64,000 bases of DNA, from contig LR778114.1 of NCBI GenBank assembly GCA_902809825.1, positions 1,674,001 to 1,738,000 on the forward strand, given 5' to 3'. How positions within the stretch are numbered: position 1 is the first letter of the stretch; each line of letters begins with the position of its first letter. Both the position numbers and the translations under genes were made by a program. Under the pieces are notes generated by a model that saw nothing but the letters and a program-made list of their open reading frames with translations, did not search any database and had not been told where the DNA came from. This DNA is from Candidatus Hydrogenisulfobacillus filiaventi. Lineage in GTDB: Bacteria > Bacillota > Sulfobacillia > Sulfobacillales > R501. Positions 27,320-36,988 of the stretch are shown in pieces.

Positions 27320-27913
27320 TCAGCCGTGCAGCCGCCCGGTAATGGCGGCGAAACGCCGTCCGTAGGCGCGGGCGATGGTGCGCTCCTCGGCCGAGAGGCC
27401 GGGGCCGCCCACATGGGTGGGGCCGTAGGGTCCGCCGCCGGTGGTGGTGGTGTTGACCTCGGGCACGGTGTACCCCATGGGCACGATGATCATGCCATGA
27501 TGATAGCCAAAGGTGGAGAGGGTGAGCACGGTGGTCTCATGGCCGCCATGCATGGTGGCGGCGGCGGTGAAGAAGCCTAGGGTCTTGTCCACCAGCTTGC
27601 CCTCCGCCCACAGGGGCCCGGTCTGGTCGAGGAAGTTCTTCAGCTGCGCCACCACGTTGCCGTAGCGGGTGGGGGTGCCCAGGATGACCCCGTCGGCCCA
27701 CACCAGGTCATCCAGCTCCGCCTCTACCACCCCCTGCTGGCGCTCACGGGCCTGGGCTGCTTCCGGGCGGGCCTGGTAGACCTCCTCCGGCAGCCAGTCG
27801 CGCACCCGCCGCAACCGGGTCTCGGCACCCGCCTCCCGGGCCCCGGCCTCCACCTCCTGCGCCAGGTCATACAGGTTGCCGGTCATTGAATAGTAGATGA
27901 TGGCAATCCGCAC
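27320..27913 (-). CDS. wrbA: WrbA-like NAD(P)H:quinone oxidoreductase
   Basis: This 197-aa flavodoxin-fold protein of the WrbA family reduces quinones by two electrons with FMN. Present are the FMN loop YYSMTGN near the N-terminus, GTPTRYGN, and GHETTVLTL with SAEE later in the fold. GTG at 27913 is preferred over earlier in-frame ATGs because AAAGGGGGATGGGG precedes it and the length then matches the family (about 198 aa). Its stop lies 7 bases past the convergent DUF190 stop. Confidence 0.88.
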   Translation of the reverse strand: MRIAIIYYSMTGNLYDLAQEVEAGAREAGAETRLRRVRDWLPEEVYQARPEAAQARERQQGVVEAELDDLVWADGVILGTPTRYGNVVAQLKNFLDQTGPLWAEGKLVDKTLGFFTAAATMHGGHETTVLTLSTFGYHHGMIIVPMGYTVPEVNTTTTGGGPYGPTHVGGPGLSAEERTIARAYGRRFAAITGRLHG

Positions 27914-28028
27914 GCCCCCATCCCCCTTTCTCATCCGCATCTGCAAGCTGTGGGCTGCGCCCGGCTTGAGTCTACCGTTGTTCGTTCCTATTGTAAAGCA
28001 CGTGGAAAAATGGAATTAATACTGGAAT

Positions 28029-28050
28029 AAAAAACCCTGGCGAGGGCCAA
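28029..28050 (-). terminator. Intrinsic terminator after rex
   Basis: On the minus strand a short GC hairpin (CCCT-CGCC-AGGG) is followed directly by six T. It lies 7-28 bases after the rex stop and would end the nuo-hepT-rex transcript. It is one of the few hairpins here with a true U tract. Confidence 0.7.
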
Positions 28051-28056
28051 CGGGAG

Positions 28057-28728
28057 CTAGAGATCCCGCTCCACCGCCAGGGATTTGTCCGGGGTCACGG
28101 TGACGAAATAAGCCAGCGCCTGCAGCTCCAGGGCCAAGTCAATGTTGTGAACCACCACCTCGGGACAAGCCTGGCAGATGGTGACGGGCGCGAAGTTGAG
28201 GATGGCCCGCACGCCGGCACGGGTCAGGCGTTCGCCCACGGCATTCGCCGCCCCCGCCGGCACCGCCACAATCCCGATGCGGGCCCCCAGTTCCTGGACA
28301 CGCTCCTCCAAGTGCTCCAGCGGTTCCACCACCACCCGGCCAATGGTCGTCCCCACCACCCGGGGATCCACGTCAAAGGCGGCCGCCACCTGCACATCCT
28401 GGGAGGAAAACTGGGAATAACGCAAGAGCGCCGTGCCCAAATGGCCGGCGCCCACCAGCACCGCCAGCACCTCGCGGTCGAGACCCAGGATGCGCCGGAT
28501 CTCCCGCGCCAGCGCCGGCACCTCATACCCCACCCCGCGGGTCCCAAAGGCCCCGAAATAGGCCAGGTCCTTGCGGACCTGTTCCGAAGAGAAACCGGTC
28601 AACTGCCCCAGCTCGCCGGAGGTCATGCGGCTGAGGGAGGAGCGTTCCAAGGCCCGCAGATACGCGGGCAACCGCCGGATGGTCGCGTCCGGGATGCGGC
28701 GCGCCCCCGGGGAGGGTACCTGGCTCAC
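28057..28728 (-). CDS. rex: Redox-sensing transcriptional repressor Rex
   Basis: This 223-aa Rex protein pairs an N-terminal winged helix (about 1-80, SSEQVRKDLAYFGAFGTRGVGY) with a Rossmann NAD(H)-binding domain (GAGHLGTALL, about residues 93-102) and a C-terminal swap helix. It represses respiratory and fermentative genes until NADH rises. It starts at a GTG behind GGGGGGAGG, 18 bases after the prenyl synthase and downstream of all complex I genes. I found no clear TTGTGA-type Rex operator at nuoA. Confidence 0.95.
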   Translation of the reverse strand: MSQVPSPGARRIPDATIRRLPAYLRALERSSLSRMTSGELGQLTGFSSEQVRKDLAYFGAFGTRGVGYEVPALAREIRRILGLDREVLAVLVGAGHLGTALLRYSQFSSQDVQVAAAFDVDPRVVGTTIGRVVVEPLEHLEERVQELGARIGIVAVPAGAANAVGERLTRAGVRAILNFAPVTICQACPEVVVHNIDLALELQALAYFVTVTPDKSLAVERDL

Positions 28729-28746
28729 GGCTGCCTCCCCCCCGAT

Positions 28747-29739
28747 TCAGTAGTCCCGGTCCAGCACAAAGCGGGCCAGGGATTCCAGAGCCGTGCGGGC
28801 TGCACCGGCTGGCAGGGCCGCCACCCGCTCCAGGGCTTCCTTGATATAGTCTCCGGCTTTTTCAAGCGCGTAGTCAATAGCCCCGCTCGACTGCAGGATG
28901 GTCCGCACCTGATCCGTGGTGCCGGGCCCGGGTTCCGCTCCCAGCACCGCCAGCAGCGCATCGCGGGAGAGGGGGTTGTTGAGCGCGTAAATCACCGGCA
29001 GGGTGAAGATGCCCTCCTGCAGGTCTTCGCCGACCGACTTGCCCAACCGCTCCGGGTCGGCCACCCAGTCCAGGAGGTCGTCCACGATCTGAAAGGCCAT
29101 GCCCAGGGCGTAGCCGTATGCGGCCAGGGTATCGCCCACCTCCGGGCTGGCCCCGGCGCCCAGGGCGCCGATCCGGCAGGCAGTCTCCAGGAAGGCGGCC
29201 GTCTTGGCGTAGATCCGCTGCAGGTACCCCTCCTCAGAAGCCACCCGCCCCTGGTCGAGGTTCTGCGCGATCTCGCCCGTGCACATGGTGTGCACCACGT
29301 CCGCCGCCGCCCGCACGACCCGCAGATCCCCGGAGTCGGAGAAGAGCTGAAAGGCGCGTGCAAACAGGAAATCCCCGCTGAGCACGGCCACCTGCTCGTT
29401 GAAGCGCACATGAACCGCCGGCTGCCCCCGGCGGACCAGGGCATGATCGATGATGTCGTCGTGGACCAAGGTGGCCATGTGGATCATCTCCACCGCCGCC
29501 GCCAACGCGGTCAGCCCGCGGCGGTGGGTGCCGAACTGCCCGGCCAGGATCACCATCGCCGGCCGCAGACGCTTCCCACTTGCCCCCAACAGATAGTCGG
29601 CCACCGACTGCACCAGGGGGTTGTCCTCCCGGAGGGTACCGGTCAGGACCCGCTCCACCTCCTGCATGTCGGATTCGACCAGTGACAGAAATGCCAGACG
29701 GTTTTCCGCTCCCTGGGGAAGCGCCTGTTCGGATTGCAT
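28747..29739 (-). CDS. hepT: Trans-polyprenyl diphosphate synthase (HepT-like)
   Basis: This 330-aa all-helical prenyltransferase makes the long isoprenoid chain for menaquinone. The two Asp-rich motifs are DDIIDH (FARM) and DDLLDW (SARM), with GKRLRP before the first. The resemblance is to component II of heptaprenyl diphosphate synthase; no component I gene is next to it. The start at 29739 has AAGGAGAGG; a longer frame from 29829 lacks a ribosome site. It follows nuoN by 94 bases, where an extended -10 (TGGTAATAT) may give its own promoter. Confidence 0.88.
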   Translation of the reverse strand: MQSEQALPQGAENRLAFLSLVESDMQEVERVLTGTLREDNPLVQSVADYLLGASGKRLRPAMVILAGQFGTHRRGLTALAAAVEMIHMATLVHDDIIDHALVRRGQPAVHVRFNEQVAVLSGDFLFARAFQLFSDSGDLRVVRAAADVVHTMCTGEIAQNLDQGRVASEEGYLQRIYAKTAAFLETACRIGALGAGASPEVGDTLAAYGYALGMAFQIVDDLLDWVADPERLGKSVGEDLQEGIFTLPVIYALNNPLSRDALLAVLGAEPGPGTTDQVRTILQSSGAIDYALEKAGDYIKEALERVAALPAGAARTALESLARFVLDRDY

Positions 29740-29833
29740 CTGCACCTCTCCTTCTCCCATGCTTTCGATATTACCATACCGGGGAAGGAGCCTTCTCAGC
29801 CAATTTTCATCTTCCGGTTCCAGCTTCATGGGC

Positions 29834-31219
29834 TCAGTGTAACCAGTAAAATCGGGCGGCTTGCCCCAACCAGTGCACCACCGGCCCGGGCCATACCCCC
29901 AGGGCCAGGGTCAGCACGGCCGTGACCGCCAGCACCAGGGCGGGGCCGGGGGCGGGATGGGGCACCACCGCTGCGGCGTCCCGCCGGAAGACCTGCTCCA
30001 GGGGCCGCAGGTAGGCCAGCAGGCCCACCGCGGCCCCCAGCGCCACCGCTACCGCCAGCCCCGGCTGTCCGGCCGCCACTGCCGCCTGCAGCAGGTAGAC
30101 CTTGCCCAGGAACCCGCCCGTAAAGGGGATGCCGGCCAGGGAGAGGGCAGCCAGCCCGAAGGCCAGGGCCATACCCGGCCGCCGGTAGGCCAGGCCGCGC
30201 AGCGCCTGACGGGTGGGGCCCCGGTCGGGCTCGCCCGCCGCGACCCCGGCCACGGTCAGAAAGCCGATGGCCCCCAGGCCGTAGGCGGCCAGGAAGTAGA
30301 GGCCGGCCTCGTCCCCCAGCACGCTGTGGGCGGCCAGCCCCACCAGCAGGTAGCCCCCCGCCGCCACCGCCGACCACCCCACCAGGCGCTTCAGGTCCCG
30401 CTGCACCAGGGCCAGGAGGTTGCCGGTGAGGATGGAGAGGGCGGCCAGGTACGCCAGCAGCGGGCTCCAGAGGGCAGCCCCGGGGTAGAAGCCGAAACTG
30501 AGCACGCGGATGAGGGCCGCCAGCGCCCCCGCCTTGGTGGCCAGGGCCATGAAGGCGGTCACCGGCGTGGGGGCCCCTTCGTAGACATCAGGCGCCCACA
30601 TGTGAAAAGGAACGATGGCCAGCTTGAAGAGCAGCCCGCCGAACACCAGCCCCAGCCCTACCTCCACCCAGGGCTGGGCGCTCTCCCCGGCCAGGCGCAG
30701 GAAGGTGAAGCTGCCGATCTGGCGGTAGATGAGGGCCATCCCGAACAGGAACAGGCCCGAGGCCACCGTCCCCATCAGCAGGTACTTGACCCCCGCCTCC
30801 AGGTTGGTGCGGCTGCGCCCCAGGGCCACCAGCACATACAGGGGGAAGGAGAGCAGTTCCAGCCCCACGAACACGGTCAGCAGGCTGCCGGCTGCCCCCA
30901 GTACCTCCGCCCCCAGCACGGCGGTGAGGACCAAGGCGGGCGCCTCCGGCACCGCCCCCGCCCCCGGTCCCAGCAGCAGCGCCGCCAGCCCGGCCAGCAC
31001 CGCCAGCCCGTCGATCACCCCGCTCAAGCGGTCGGGCAGGAAGGCACCCGCCAGCACGGGATGCTCCCCGCCGGGCAGCAGCAGGGCGGCCGCGGCCGAC
31101 GCCAGCAGGGCGAGCCCGGCCAGCCAGGAGGCCAGGCGGCCCCATCCCCCGCCCGCCACCAGCAGCACGGCGGCCAACCCGGCCAGCAGCACCCCCTCCG
31201 GAATCAGCCAGCCGCTCAT
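29834..31219 (-). CDS. nuoN: NADH-quinone oxidoreductase subunit N
   Basis: This 461-aa antiporter-like proton-pumping subunit has about 14 transmembrane helices. Key Lys and Glu positions of the family are visible in VGLELLSFPLYV, KYLLMG and GLLFKLAIVPFHMWAPDVYEGA (about residues 190-212). Its ATG overlaps the nuoM stop as ATGA. It is the last structural gene of complex I here. Confidence 0.94.
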   Translation of the reverse strand: MSGWLIPEGVLLAGLAAVLLVAGGGWGRLASWLAGLALLASAAAALLLPGGEHPVLAGAFLPDRLSGVIDGLAVLAGLAALLLGPGAGAVPEAPALVLTAVLGAEVLGAAGSLLTVFVGLELLSFPLYVLVALGRSRTNLEAGVKYLLMGTVASGLFLFGMALIYRQIGSFTFLRLAGESAQPWVEVGLGLVFGGLLFKLAIVPFHMWAPDVYEGAPTPVTAFMALATKAGALAALIRVLSFGFYPGAALWSPLLAYLAALSILTGNLLALVQRDLKRLVGWSAVAAGGYLLVGLAAHSVLGDEAGLYFLAAYGLGAIGFLTVAGVAAGEPDRGPTRQALRGLAYRRPGMALAFGLAALSLAGIPFTGGFLGKVYLLQAAVAAGQPGLAVAVALGAAVGLLAYLRPLEQVFRRDAAAVVPHPAPGPALVLAVTAVLTLALGVWPGPVVHWLGQAARFYWLH

Positions 31220-32727
31220 CGCCGGACCCCTCCTTCCGCGGCAGGCGCCGCCGGTACCCGGGCCAGGGCCACCGTGCCCGGGAGCTGATACCGCACCGCC
31301 CGCACCAGGGCCGGGCCGGCCCGGGCGGTCACCCCGGCCGGCCACACCCCCAGCAGCAGCAGCACCGCCCCCCCGGCGGCCAGCGCCCACAGCCGGCCCC
31401 GCCCGGCTCCCAGCCCGGCCGGCACGCCAGGGGGCTGCTCCCGCGGCCCCTGCATCAGGCCCTGGAACAAGCGCAGCATGTACCAGGCGGCCAGCACCAT
31501 CACCGCCACCGCCACCGCCGCCGCCGGCCAGGCCCGCTCCACCAGCCCCTGCACCACCAGGTACTCGCCGGCGAAACCCGCCAGCCCGGGCAGTCCCAGG
31601 ACGGCCAAGGCAAAAAAGAGGAACCAGAAGCCGAAGGCCGGGGCCCGGACCGCCAGCCCGCCCACGCGGCCCAGCGTACGCTCCCCGCCCGTCGCCTGCT
31701 CCAGCACCCCCAGGATCAGGAACACCCCGCCCACGGCCAGCCCATGGGCCAGCATGAGCAGGGTGGCCCCCGCCATCCCGGCCGGGGTAAGGGAGAAGAG
31801 TCCCAGGGCCATCATGCCCATATGGGAGAGGGAGGCATAGGTGGCCACCAGCTTGGCATCGGTCCGGCGCAGGGCGGTGAGCGCCCCCCACACCAGGCTT
31901 ACCGACGCCCCGGCCAGGAACCAGGGCGCCACCGGCGCCAGGGCCCGCCCCAGGAAGGGCAGCACGACCACCAGGAAGCCGTACAGGCCGGCTTTGGAGA
32001 GCAGCCCCGCGAACAGGGCGGTCACCGGCGGCGGCGCCTCCCGGTAAGCGTCCGGCATCCAGCCGTGCAGCGGCCACAGGGGCGCCTTGACCGCGAAGGC
32101 CAGGGTGAAGGCGGCCAGGGTCCAGGCCCCGGCCGCCCCGCCCAGGCGGGTGTGCTCCAGGGCCCGGAAGCCGAAGGCGGGATGACCCAGCACCGCCGCC
32201 TGCGCCAGCCCCAGCTCCACCACCCCCACCAGCATCAGAAAACTGCCGGTCAGGTTCATCACCAGGAAGCGGCGGGCGGCGGCCGGAGCCCCGGGTCCGC
32301 CCCAGCCCGCCAGCAGGAAGTACCCCGGCAGCAGGACGGCCTCAAAGAAGCCGTAAAAAAGCAGGAGGTCCCGGGTGGTGAAGAGTCCGGCCGCGGCAAA
32401 CCCGGCGACGAGGATCCAGAAATAGTACAGGCGGCCGGCGCCCGACGGGGAGAAGATGATTACCAGCGGCAGGAGCAGCCCGGTCAGCAGCAGCAGGGGC
32501 AAGGTTGCCCCCCCGGTGGACACGCTGAGGGCCGCGCCCCAGGCTGGAATCCAGGGCAGGCTGCCCCGCACCGGCGGTGCAGCCGCCAGCAGCAGCACCA
32601 CCAGCAGCGCAGCCCCGCTCACCGCCAGGCTCCAGGTCCGCGCCCGGGCCGGCGGCACGGCCGCCAGGGCCACGGCGCCCAGCAGCCAGATTCCCAGCAA
32701 TACCCAGATGCCGCTTGCCATCCCCAT
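31216..32727 (-). CDS. nuoM: NADH-quinone oxidoreductase subunit M
   Basis: This is an antiporter-like membrane subunit of about 503 aa. It has the channel motif KAPLWPLHGWMPDAYREAP and VKAPLWP Lys region near residue 215, and FFEAVLLPGYFLLAGWGG near 130 with the conserved Glu. Several starts compete (GTG 32730, ATG 32727, ATG 32721) directly after the nuoL stop. Confidence 0.94.
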   Translation of the reverse strand: MGMASGIWVLLGIWLLGAVALAAVPPARARTWSLAVSGAALLVVLLLAAAPPVRGSLPWIPAWGAALSVSTGGATLPLLLLTGLLLPLVIIFSPSGAGRLYYFWILVAGFAAAGLFTTRDLLLFYGFFEAVLLPGYFLLAGWGGPGAPAAARRFLVMNLTGSFLMLVGVVELGLAQAAVLGHPAFGFRALEHTRLGGAAGAWTLAAFTLAFAVKAPLWPLHGWMPDAYREAPPPVTALFAGLLSKAGLYGFLVVVLPFLGRALAPVAPWFLAGASVSLVWGALTALRRTDAKLVATYASLSHMGMMALGLFSLTPAGMAGATLLMLAHGLAVGGVFLILGVLEQATGGERTLGRVGGLAVRAPAFGFWFLFFALAVLGLPGLAGFAGEYLVVQGLVERAWPAAAVAVAVMVLAAWYMLRLFQGLMQGPREQPPGVPAGLGAGRGRLWALAAGGAVLLLLGVWPAGVTARAGPALVRAVRYQLPGTVALARVPAAPAAEGGVRR

Positions 32728-32736
32728 CACCCCGCC

Positions 32737-34578
32737 CTAAACCCGCAGCAGGTAGTAGGCCAGGACCGCCCCCAGCCCCACCGCCATCGACAGCAGATAC
32801 CGCCGCACCAGCCCGGTCTGGACCGGACGCAGGTCACGCCCCAGCCCGGTCACCCAGCGGCCCGGGGCTCCGGTACCGGGGATCCAGACCCGGTCCTCAA
32901 CCCGGCCCAGCCAGCGGCCCAGGGCGGCGGTCCATGCCACCGGCCCCCGCATCCAGGCGGCGTCCAGCCCGAAGCCGGCCAGGGCCCCGCGGCCCCAGAA
33001 ACCGGCCGGCTCCGCCCGGCCGGCGCGCCCTTCCCGCCAGCCCCCGTAGAGTCCCGCCACGGCCAGCAGGACCGTGACCAGGCTCACCCCCGCGGCGGGC
33101 GGCTCCAGGGCGGCCCGCGCCGCCCCCGGCCAGGCCCGGAAGGCGGGTGCCAGCAGGCGGTCGATGCCGCCACCGAAGGCGCCGCCGATCACGGCCAGCA
33201 CCGCCAGGACCAGCACCGGCCCCAGCATCACCCAGGGGGCTTCCCGCGCCTCCCCCCGCGGCCGCCGGGCAGGACCCAGGAAGGTCAGGCTGAAGACCCG
33301 CGCCATGTAGTACCCTGTGAGCCCGGCTGTGAGCACCCCCAGGCTGCCCAGCAGAGGATGCCCGCTGCGAAAGGACTGGGCCAGGATGGCATCCTTGCTG
33401 AAGAACCCGGCCAGGGGCGGGATGCCGGCCAGGGCCAGGGCCCCGATCCCGAACGCGGCGGCCGTATAGGGCATGCTGCGGGCCAGGCCCCCCATGCGCC
33501 CCAGGTCCTGCTCCCCCTCCAGCACGTGGATGACATTGCCGGCGGCCAGGAAGAGCAGGGCCTTAAAGAAGGCGTGGGTCACGAAATGAAACACGGCCGC
33601 GGTGTAGGCCCCCACCCCCACCGCCAGGAACATGTACCCCAGCTGGCTGATGGTCGAGTAGGCCAGCACACGCTTGATATCCCGCTGGCGCAGGGCGGCC
33701 AGGGCGGCGTACAGGGCGGTGAGGGTCCCGATCACCGCCACCGTCTCCCCGACCCCGGGCGCCGCCCCCAGGAGGGGGTAGAAGCGGGTCATGAGGTAGA
33801 CGCCGGCGGTGACCATGGTAGCGGCGTGGATGAGGGCCGACACCGGGGTAGGACCCTCCATGGCATCCACCAGCCAGGTATGTAAGGGCAGCTGCGCCGA
33901 CTTGGCCATGGCCCCCACATAGAGCAGGAGGGCGCTGGCCACGGCCAGCCCCGGCACCGGGTGCCGGGTCACCCCCGCGAACACCGCCCCGTAGCGGGCA
34001 CTGCCGTAGTGCGCCACCAGCAGGGTCAGGCCCAAGAGGATGCCGGCATCGCCGATGGTGTTCATCACGAAGGCCTTGCGGGCCGCCAGCACCGCCGACG
34101 GCCGCCGGTACCAGAAGCCGATCAGGAGATAGCTGGCCAGGCCTACCCCCGCCCAGCCCAGCAGCAGGATGAGGAGGTTATCGGCGGTGACCACCAGCAG
34201 CATGGCAAAAAGGAAGAAGTTGAGCCCGGCGAAGTAGCGGGGCCGGTCATCCTCCTCCGCCATGTAACCGGCGGAATAGACGTGGATGAGGAAGCCCACC
34301 CCGGTGATGATGAGGGCCCACACTTCCCCCAGGGGGGTAAACGCCAGCCGCCAGCGGATGACCGGCCCGAATCCCCGCACCCAGGGGGCTACCGTCACCG
34401 CCCCCCGGCTATGGGCCAGGCTGAGCGCCAAGGCGGCCAGGAAGGCCACGCCCGCTGCGGCCGCAGCCAGTACCGCCGGACCCCGGGGTCCGGTCCGATC
34501 CCCGGTCAGGGCGATGAGCACCGCCCCCGCCAGGGGGGCCCCCAGCAGGACCAGCAATCCCAGTTCCAGGCTGTGCAT
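32737..34578 (-). CDS. nuoL: NADH-quinone oxidoreductase subunit L
   Basis: This 613-aa protein is the distal pump subunit of complex I, with the long lateral helix expected at the C-terminal end. Conserved motifs include GWAGVGLASYLLIGFWY, KSAQLPLHTWLVDAMEGPTP and HAFFKALLFLAAG. GGGAGGCGGAGG precedes the ATG. The length matches the family. Confidence 0.95.
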   Translation of the reverse strand: MHSLELGLLVLLGAPLAGAVLIALTGDRTGPRGPAVLAAAAAGVAFLAALALSLAHSRGAVTVAPWVRGFGPVIRWRLAFTPLGEVWALIITGVGFLIHVYSAGYMAEEDDRPRYFAGLNFFLFAMLLVVTADNLLILLLGWAGVGLASYLLIGFWYRRPSAVLAARKAFVMNTIGDAGILLGLTLLVAHYGSARYGAVFAGVTRHPVPGLAVASALLLYVGAMAKSAQLPLHTWLVDAMEGPTPVSALIHAATMVTAGVYLMTRFYPLLGAAPGVGETVAVIGTLTALYAALAALRQRDIKRVLAYSTISQLGYMFLAVGVGAYTAAVFHFVTHAFFKALLFLAAGNVIHVLEGEQDLGRMGGLARSMPYTAAAFGIGALALAGIPPLAGFFSKDAILAQSFRSGHPLLGSLGVLTAGLTGYYMARVFSLTFLGPARRPRGEAREAPWVMLGPVLVLAVLAVIGGAFGGGIDRLLAPAFRAWPGAARAALEPPAAGVSLVTVLLAVAGLYGGWREGRAGRAEPAGFWGRGALAGFGLDAAWMRGPVAWTAALGRWLGRVEDRVWIPGTGAPGRWVTGLGRDLRPVQTGLVRRYLLSMAVGLGAVLAYYLLRV

Positions 34579-34603
34579 GTCCTCCGCCTCCCTCCCGGCC
34601 CGG

Positions 34604-34903
34604 CTACCCGCGCAGGCGCTTGAGCACGTCGGCGTCCAGCCGGTGCCGGTGCTGATAGGTGGCTACAATGAGGGCCAGGCCGATGCCGACCTCGGCTGCG
34701 GCGGCGGCGATGACCAGGAAGGCCGCCGCCTGCCCGCCCTCCCGGCCCCAGTGCCGGGAGGCCGCCACCAGGACCAGCGCCGCCGCGTTCCACATCATCT
34801 CCGCCGCCATGAACATCACCAGGGGGTTGCGGCGCACCAGCACCCCGGCCAGACCCACCGCGAACAGCAGCGCGGCCACCAGCGTCACCGCCCCCGTGCT
34901 CAT
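34604..34903 (-). CDS. nuoK: NADH-quinone oxidoreductase subunit K
   Basis: This 99-aa, three-helix subunit carries the two conserved buried Glu residues, in FMAAEMMWNA and AAAEVGIGLAL. The start overlaps the nuoJ stop as ATGA. It is a normal NuoK length. Confidence 0.94.
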   Translation of the reverse strand: MSTGAVTLVAALLFAVGLAGVLVRRNPLVMFMAAEMMWNAAALVLVAASRHWGREGGQAAAFLVIAAAAAEVGIGLALIVATYQHRHRLDADVLKRLRG

Positions 34904-35463
34904 GGCTGATCCCCCCGCGTGGCGGCCGCCTCCTGGGGGGCCGGGGCCTCCCCGGACCCGGCCTCCCGGCCGGCGGTACCGGACCGGTTCAACACCAGCA
35001 CCCCCAGCACGGCGGTGAGCAGCATCACCGCCACCCCCAGCAGGGCGGGAAAGAAGGGCCCCCACAGGCTGGCGGCCACCGCTGTCAGCCCGCCGAAACC
35101 GGGGCGCGGCGGCCGTCCCGCCCCCAATACGGGGGCCAGGGCGGCGGCCCCCAGGGCCGCGGCGGTGCCCGCGGCCAGGACCCCGGCCAGGGGCCGCTGC
35201 CAGCCCAGCTCCTCCGGCAGGTCGGCCACCGTGCGGCCGGCCGAGAGCAGAGTGACCACGAACAGGAACAGCACCATCACGGCCCCGGTGTAGACGATGA
35301 CCTGGGCTACCCCCATAAACTCCGCCCGCAGGCCGAAGTAGAAGAGGGCCAGGCTCAGGCTGTTCAGGACCAGGAACAGGGCGCTGTGCACGGGATGGCG
35401 GGCCGCCACCACTCCCAGGGCACTGCCCACCGTCAGGATCCCCAGCACCACGACCCCCCACAT
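34900..35463 (-). CDS. nuoJ: NADH-quinone oxidoreductase subunit J
   Basis: This 187-aa, five-helix subunit has the invariant VIVYTGAVMVLFLFVV segment (about residues 55-70). The last 30 residues are a hydrophilic Ala/Gly/Glu-rich tail that is probably dispensable. GGAGGCGG precedes the ATG. Confidence 0.94.
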   Translation of the reverse strand: MWGVVVLGILTVGSALGVVAARHPVHSALFLVLNSLSLALFYFGLRAEFMGVAQVIVYTGAVMVLFLFVVTLLSAGRTVADLPEELGWQRPLAGVLAAGTAAALGAAALAPVLGAGRPPRPGFGGLTAVAASLWGPFFPALLGVAVMLLTAVLGVLVLNRSGTAGREAGSGEAPAPQEAAATRGDQP

Positions 35464-35488
35464 GCCGACCGCCTCCTGCCTCCGCGTC

Positions 35489-35971
35489 CTACTTGCGCAC
35501 CGCCGGCCGCAGCAGCTCCTCCTTGCGGGCCACCATGTCGGCCCGGCTGAACCCGGCCAGCTCGTTGAAAGGCGTCAGCCGCACCGCATTGGTGGGGCAG
35601 GCCTCCTCACACATGCCGCAGAAGATGCAGCGGATGAGGTCCACCTCATAGTCGGCGGCGTAGCGCTCGGTCCAGGAGACCGTCGCCCCCTCGGGGGCCG
35701 AGGCCGCCACCACCCGGATGGCATTGGCCGGGCAGACCGCCTCGCACAACCCGCAGCCCACGCAGAGTTCGTGTCCGTCCGGTCCCCGCGCCAGCATGTG
35801 CTTGCCCCGGAACCGGGGGGCGTGTTCCAGCCGTTTCTCGGGATAAGGGGCCGTATCCCGGGGGGCGAACAGCTCGCTCAGGGTCATGCCCAGGCCGTGG
35901 GCAAGCCCCATCGCTCCCCGGATGGTGAAGCCCAGCCGGCCCAGCCGGCGGGGCCGAGGTGGTGCTGCCAT
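35489..35971 (-). CDS. nuoI: NADH-quinone oxidoreductase subunit I
   Basis: This 160-aa subunit carries the two [4Fe-4S] clusters N6a and N6b, bound by CVGCGLCEAVCP and CIFCGMCEEACP. An N-terminal amphipathic helix docks it to the membrane arm. AAAGGAGG precedes the ATG. Confidence 0.95.
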   Translation of the reverse strand: MAAPPRPRRLGRLGFTIRGAMGLAHGLGMTLSELFAPRDTAPYPEKRLEHAPRFRGKHMLARGPDGHELCVGCGLCEAVCPANAIRVVAASAPEGATVSWTERYAADYEVDLIRCIFCGMCEEACPTNAVRLTPFNELAGFSRADMVARKEELLRPAVRK

Positions 35972-36007
35972 GCCATCCGCCTCCTTTCCGGCCCGCGCGC
36001 CGCGGGC

Positions 36008-36988
36008 TTAGCGCAGGGCCACCACCGCCGCCGTGCCCAAGGCCCACACGAAGGACAGCGGCAAGAGCACCTGCCAGCCCAGGTGCATCAGCCGGTCGTA
36101 TTTCAGCCGGGGCAGGGTGGCCCGCATCCACACGAACAGGAAGATGAAGATCCCGATCTTGAGAAGGAACCAGATCACGGGCGGCAGGAAGGCGGGGCCC
36201 AGCCAGCCGCCGAAGAAGAGGGTCACGGTGAGGGCGCTGACCGTGATCATGTTGACGTATTCGGCGATGAAGAACATGGCGAAGCGGATACCGGAGTACT
36301 CGGTGTGGTACCCCCCCACCAGCTCCGACTCCGCCTCCGGCAGGTCGAAGGGGGTGCGGTTGGACTCCGCCACCGCGGTCAGGAAGAAGACCGCCAGCGG
36401 CAGCGGCTCCTTCCACCAGAACCAGCCGTGGCGGGCCTGGGCCTCGACAATCCGGGTCAGATTGGCGCTCCCCGCCAGCATCAGCACGCCCAGGGCCGAT
36501 ACCCCCATGGCCAGCTCATAGGAGATGATCTGGGCCGCGGAGCGGATGCCGCCCAATAGGGAGTACTTGTTCTGGGAGGCCCAGCCGGCCAGCACCAGCC
36601 CGTAGATGCCCAGCGAGCTCAAGCCGAAGGCCACCAGCAGCCCCGCCGGCGGGTTGGCCACATCCAGGGGGATGGTGCGGCCGGCCAAATGGGCAGGGGC
36701 CCCGAAGGGGATCACGGCGTCCACCCCCAGGGCGGCGAACACCGAGATCACCGGCGCCAGGCGGAATACCACCGGGTCGGCCTGCCCCGGCAGCAGGTCC
36801 TCCTTGAACAGCATCTTCAAGGCGTCGGCCAGGGGTTGCAGCAGCCCGGCCCGCCCCACCCGGTTGGGGCCCCAGCGCAGCTGGAAGAGGCCCAGCAGCC
36901 GCCGTTCCGCCCACATGGTGTAGGCGAAGGAGATCAGCAGAAACAGGATCAGGATGACGATCTTCACCGCCAGGATGAGCCCGTTCAC
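36008..36988 (-). CDS. nuoH: NADH-quinone oxidoreductase subunit H
   Basis: This 326-aa, eight-helix subunit forms the quinone chamber entrance. Seen are RRLLGLFQLRWGPNRVG, GVDAVIPFG and the acidic loop FDLPEAESELVGGYHTEYSG. It starts at a GTG that overlaps the true nuoG stop in the other frame (GTGA at 36985-36988), which confirms where nuoG should end. Confidence 0.95.
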   Translation of the reverse strand: MNGLILAVKIVILILFLLISFAYTMWAERRLLGLFQLRWGPNRVGRAGLLQPLADALKMLFKEDLLPGQADPVVFRLAPVISVFAALGVDAVIPFGAPAHLAGRTIPLDVANPPAGLLVAFGLSSLGIYGLVLAGWASQNKYSLLGGIRSAAQIISYELAMGVSALGVLMLAGSANLTRIVEAQARHGWFWWKEPLPLAVFFLTAVAESNRTPFDLPEAESELVGGYHTEYSGIRFAMFFIAEYVNMITVSALTVTLFFGGWLGPAFLPPVIWFLLKIGIFIFLFVWMRATLPRLKYDRLMHLGWQVLLPLSFVWALGTAAVVALR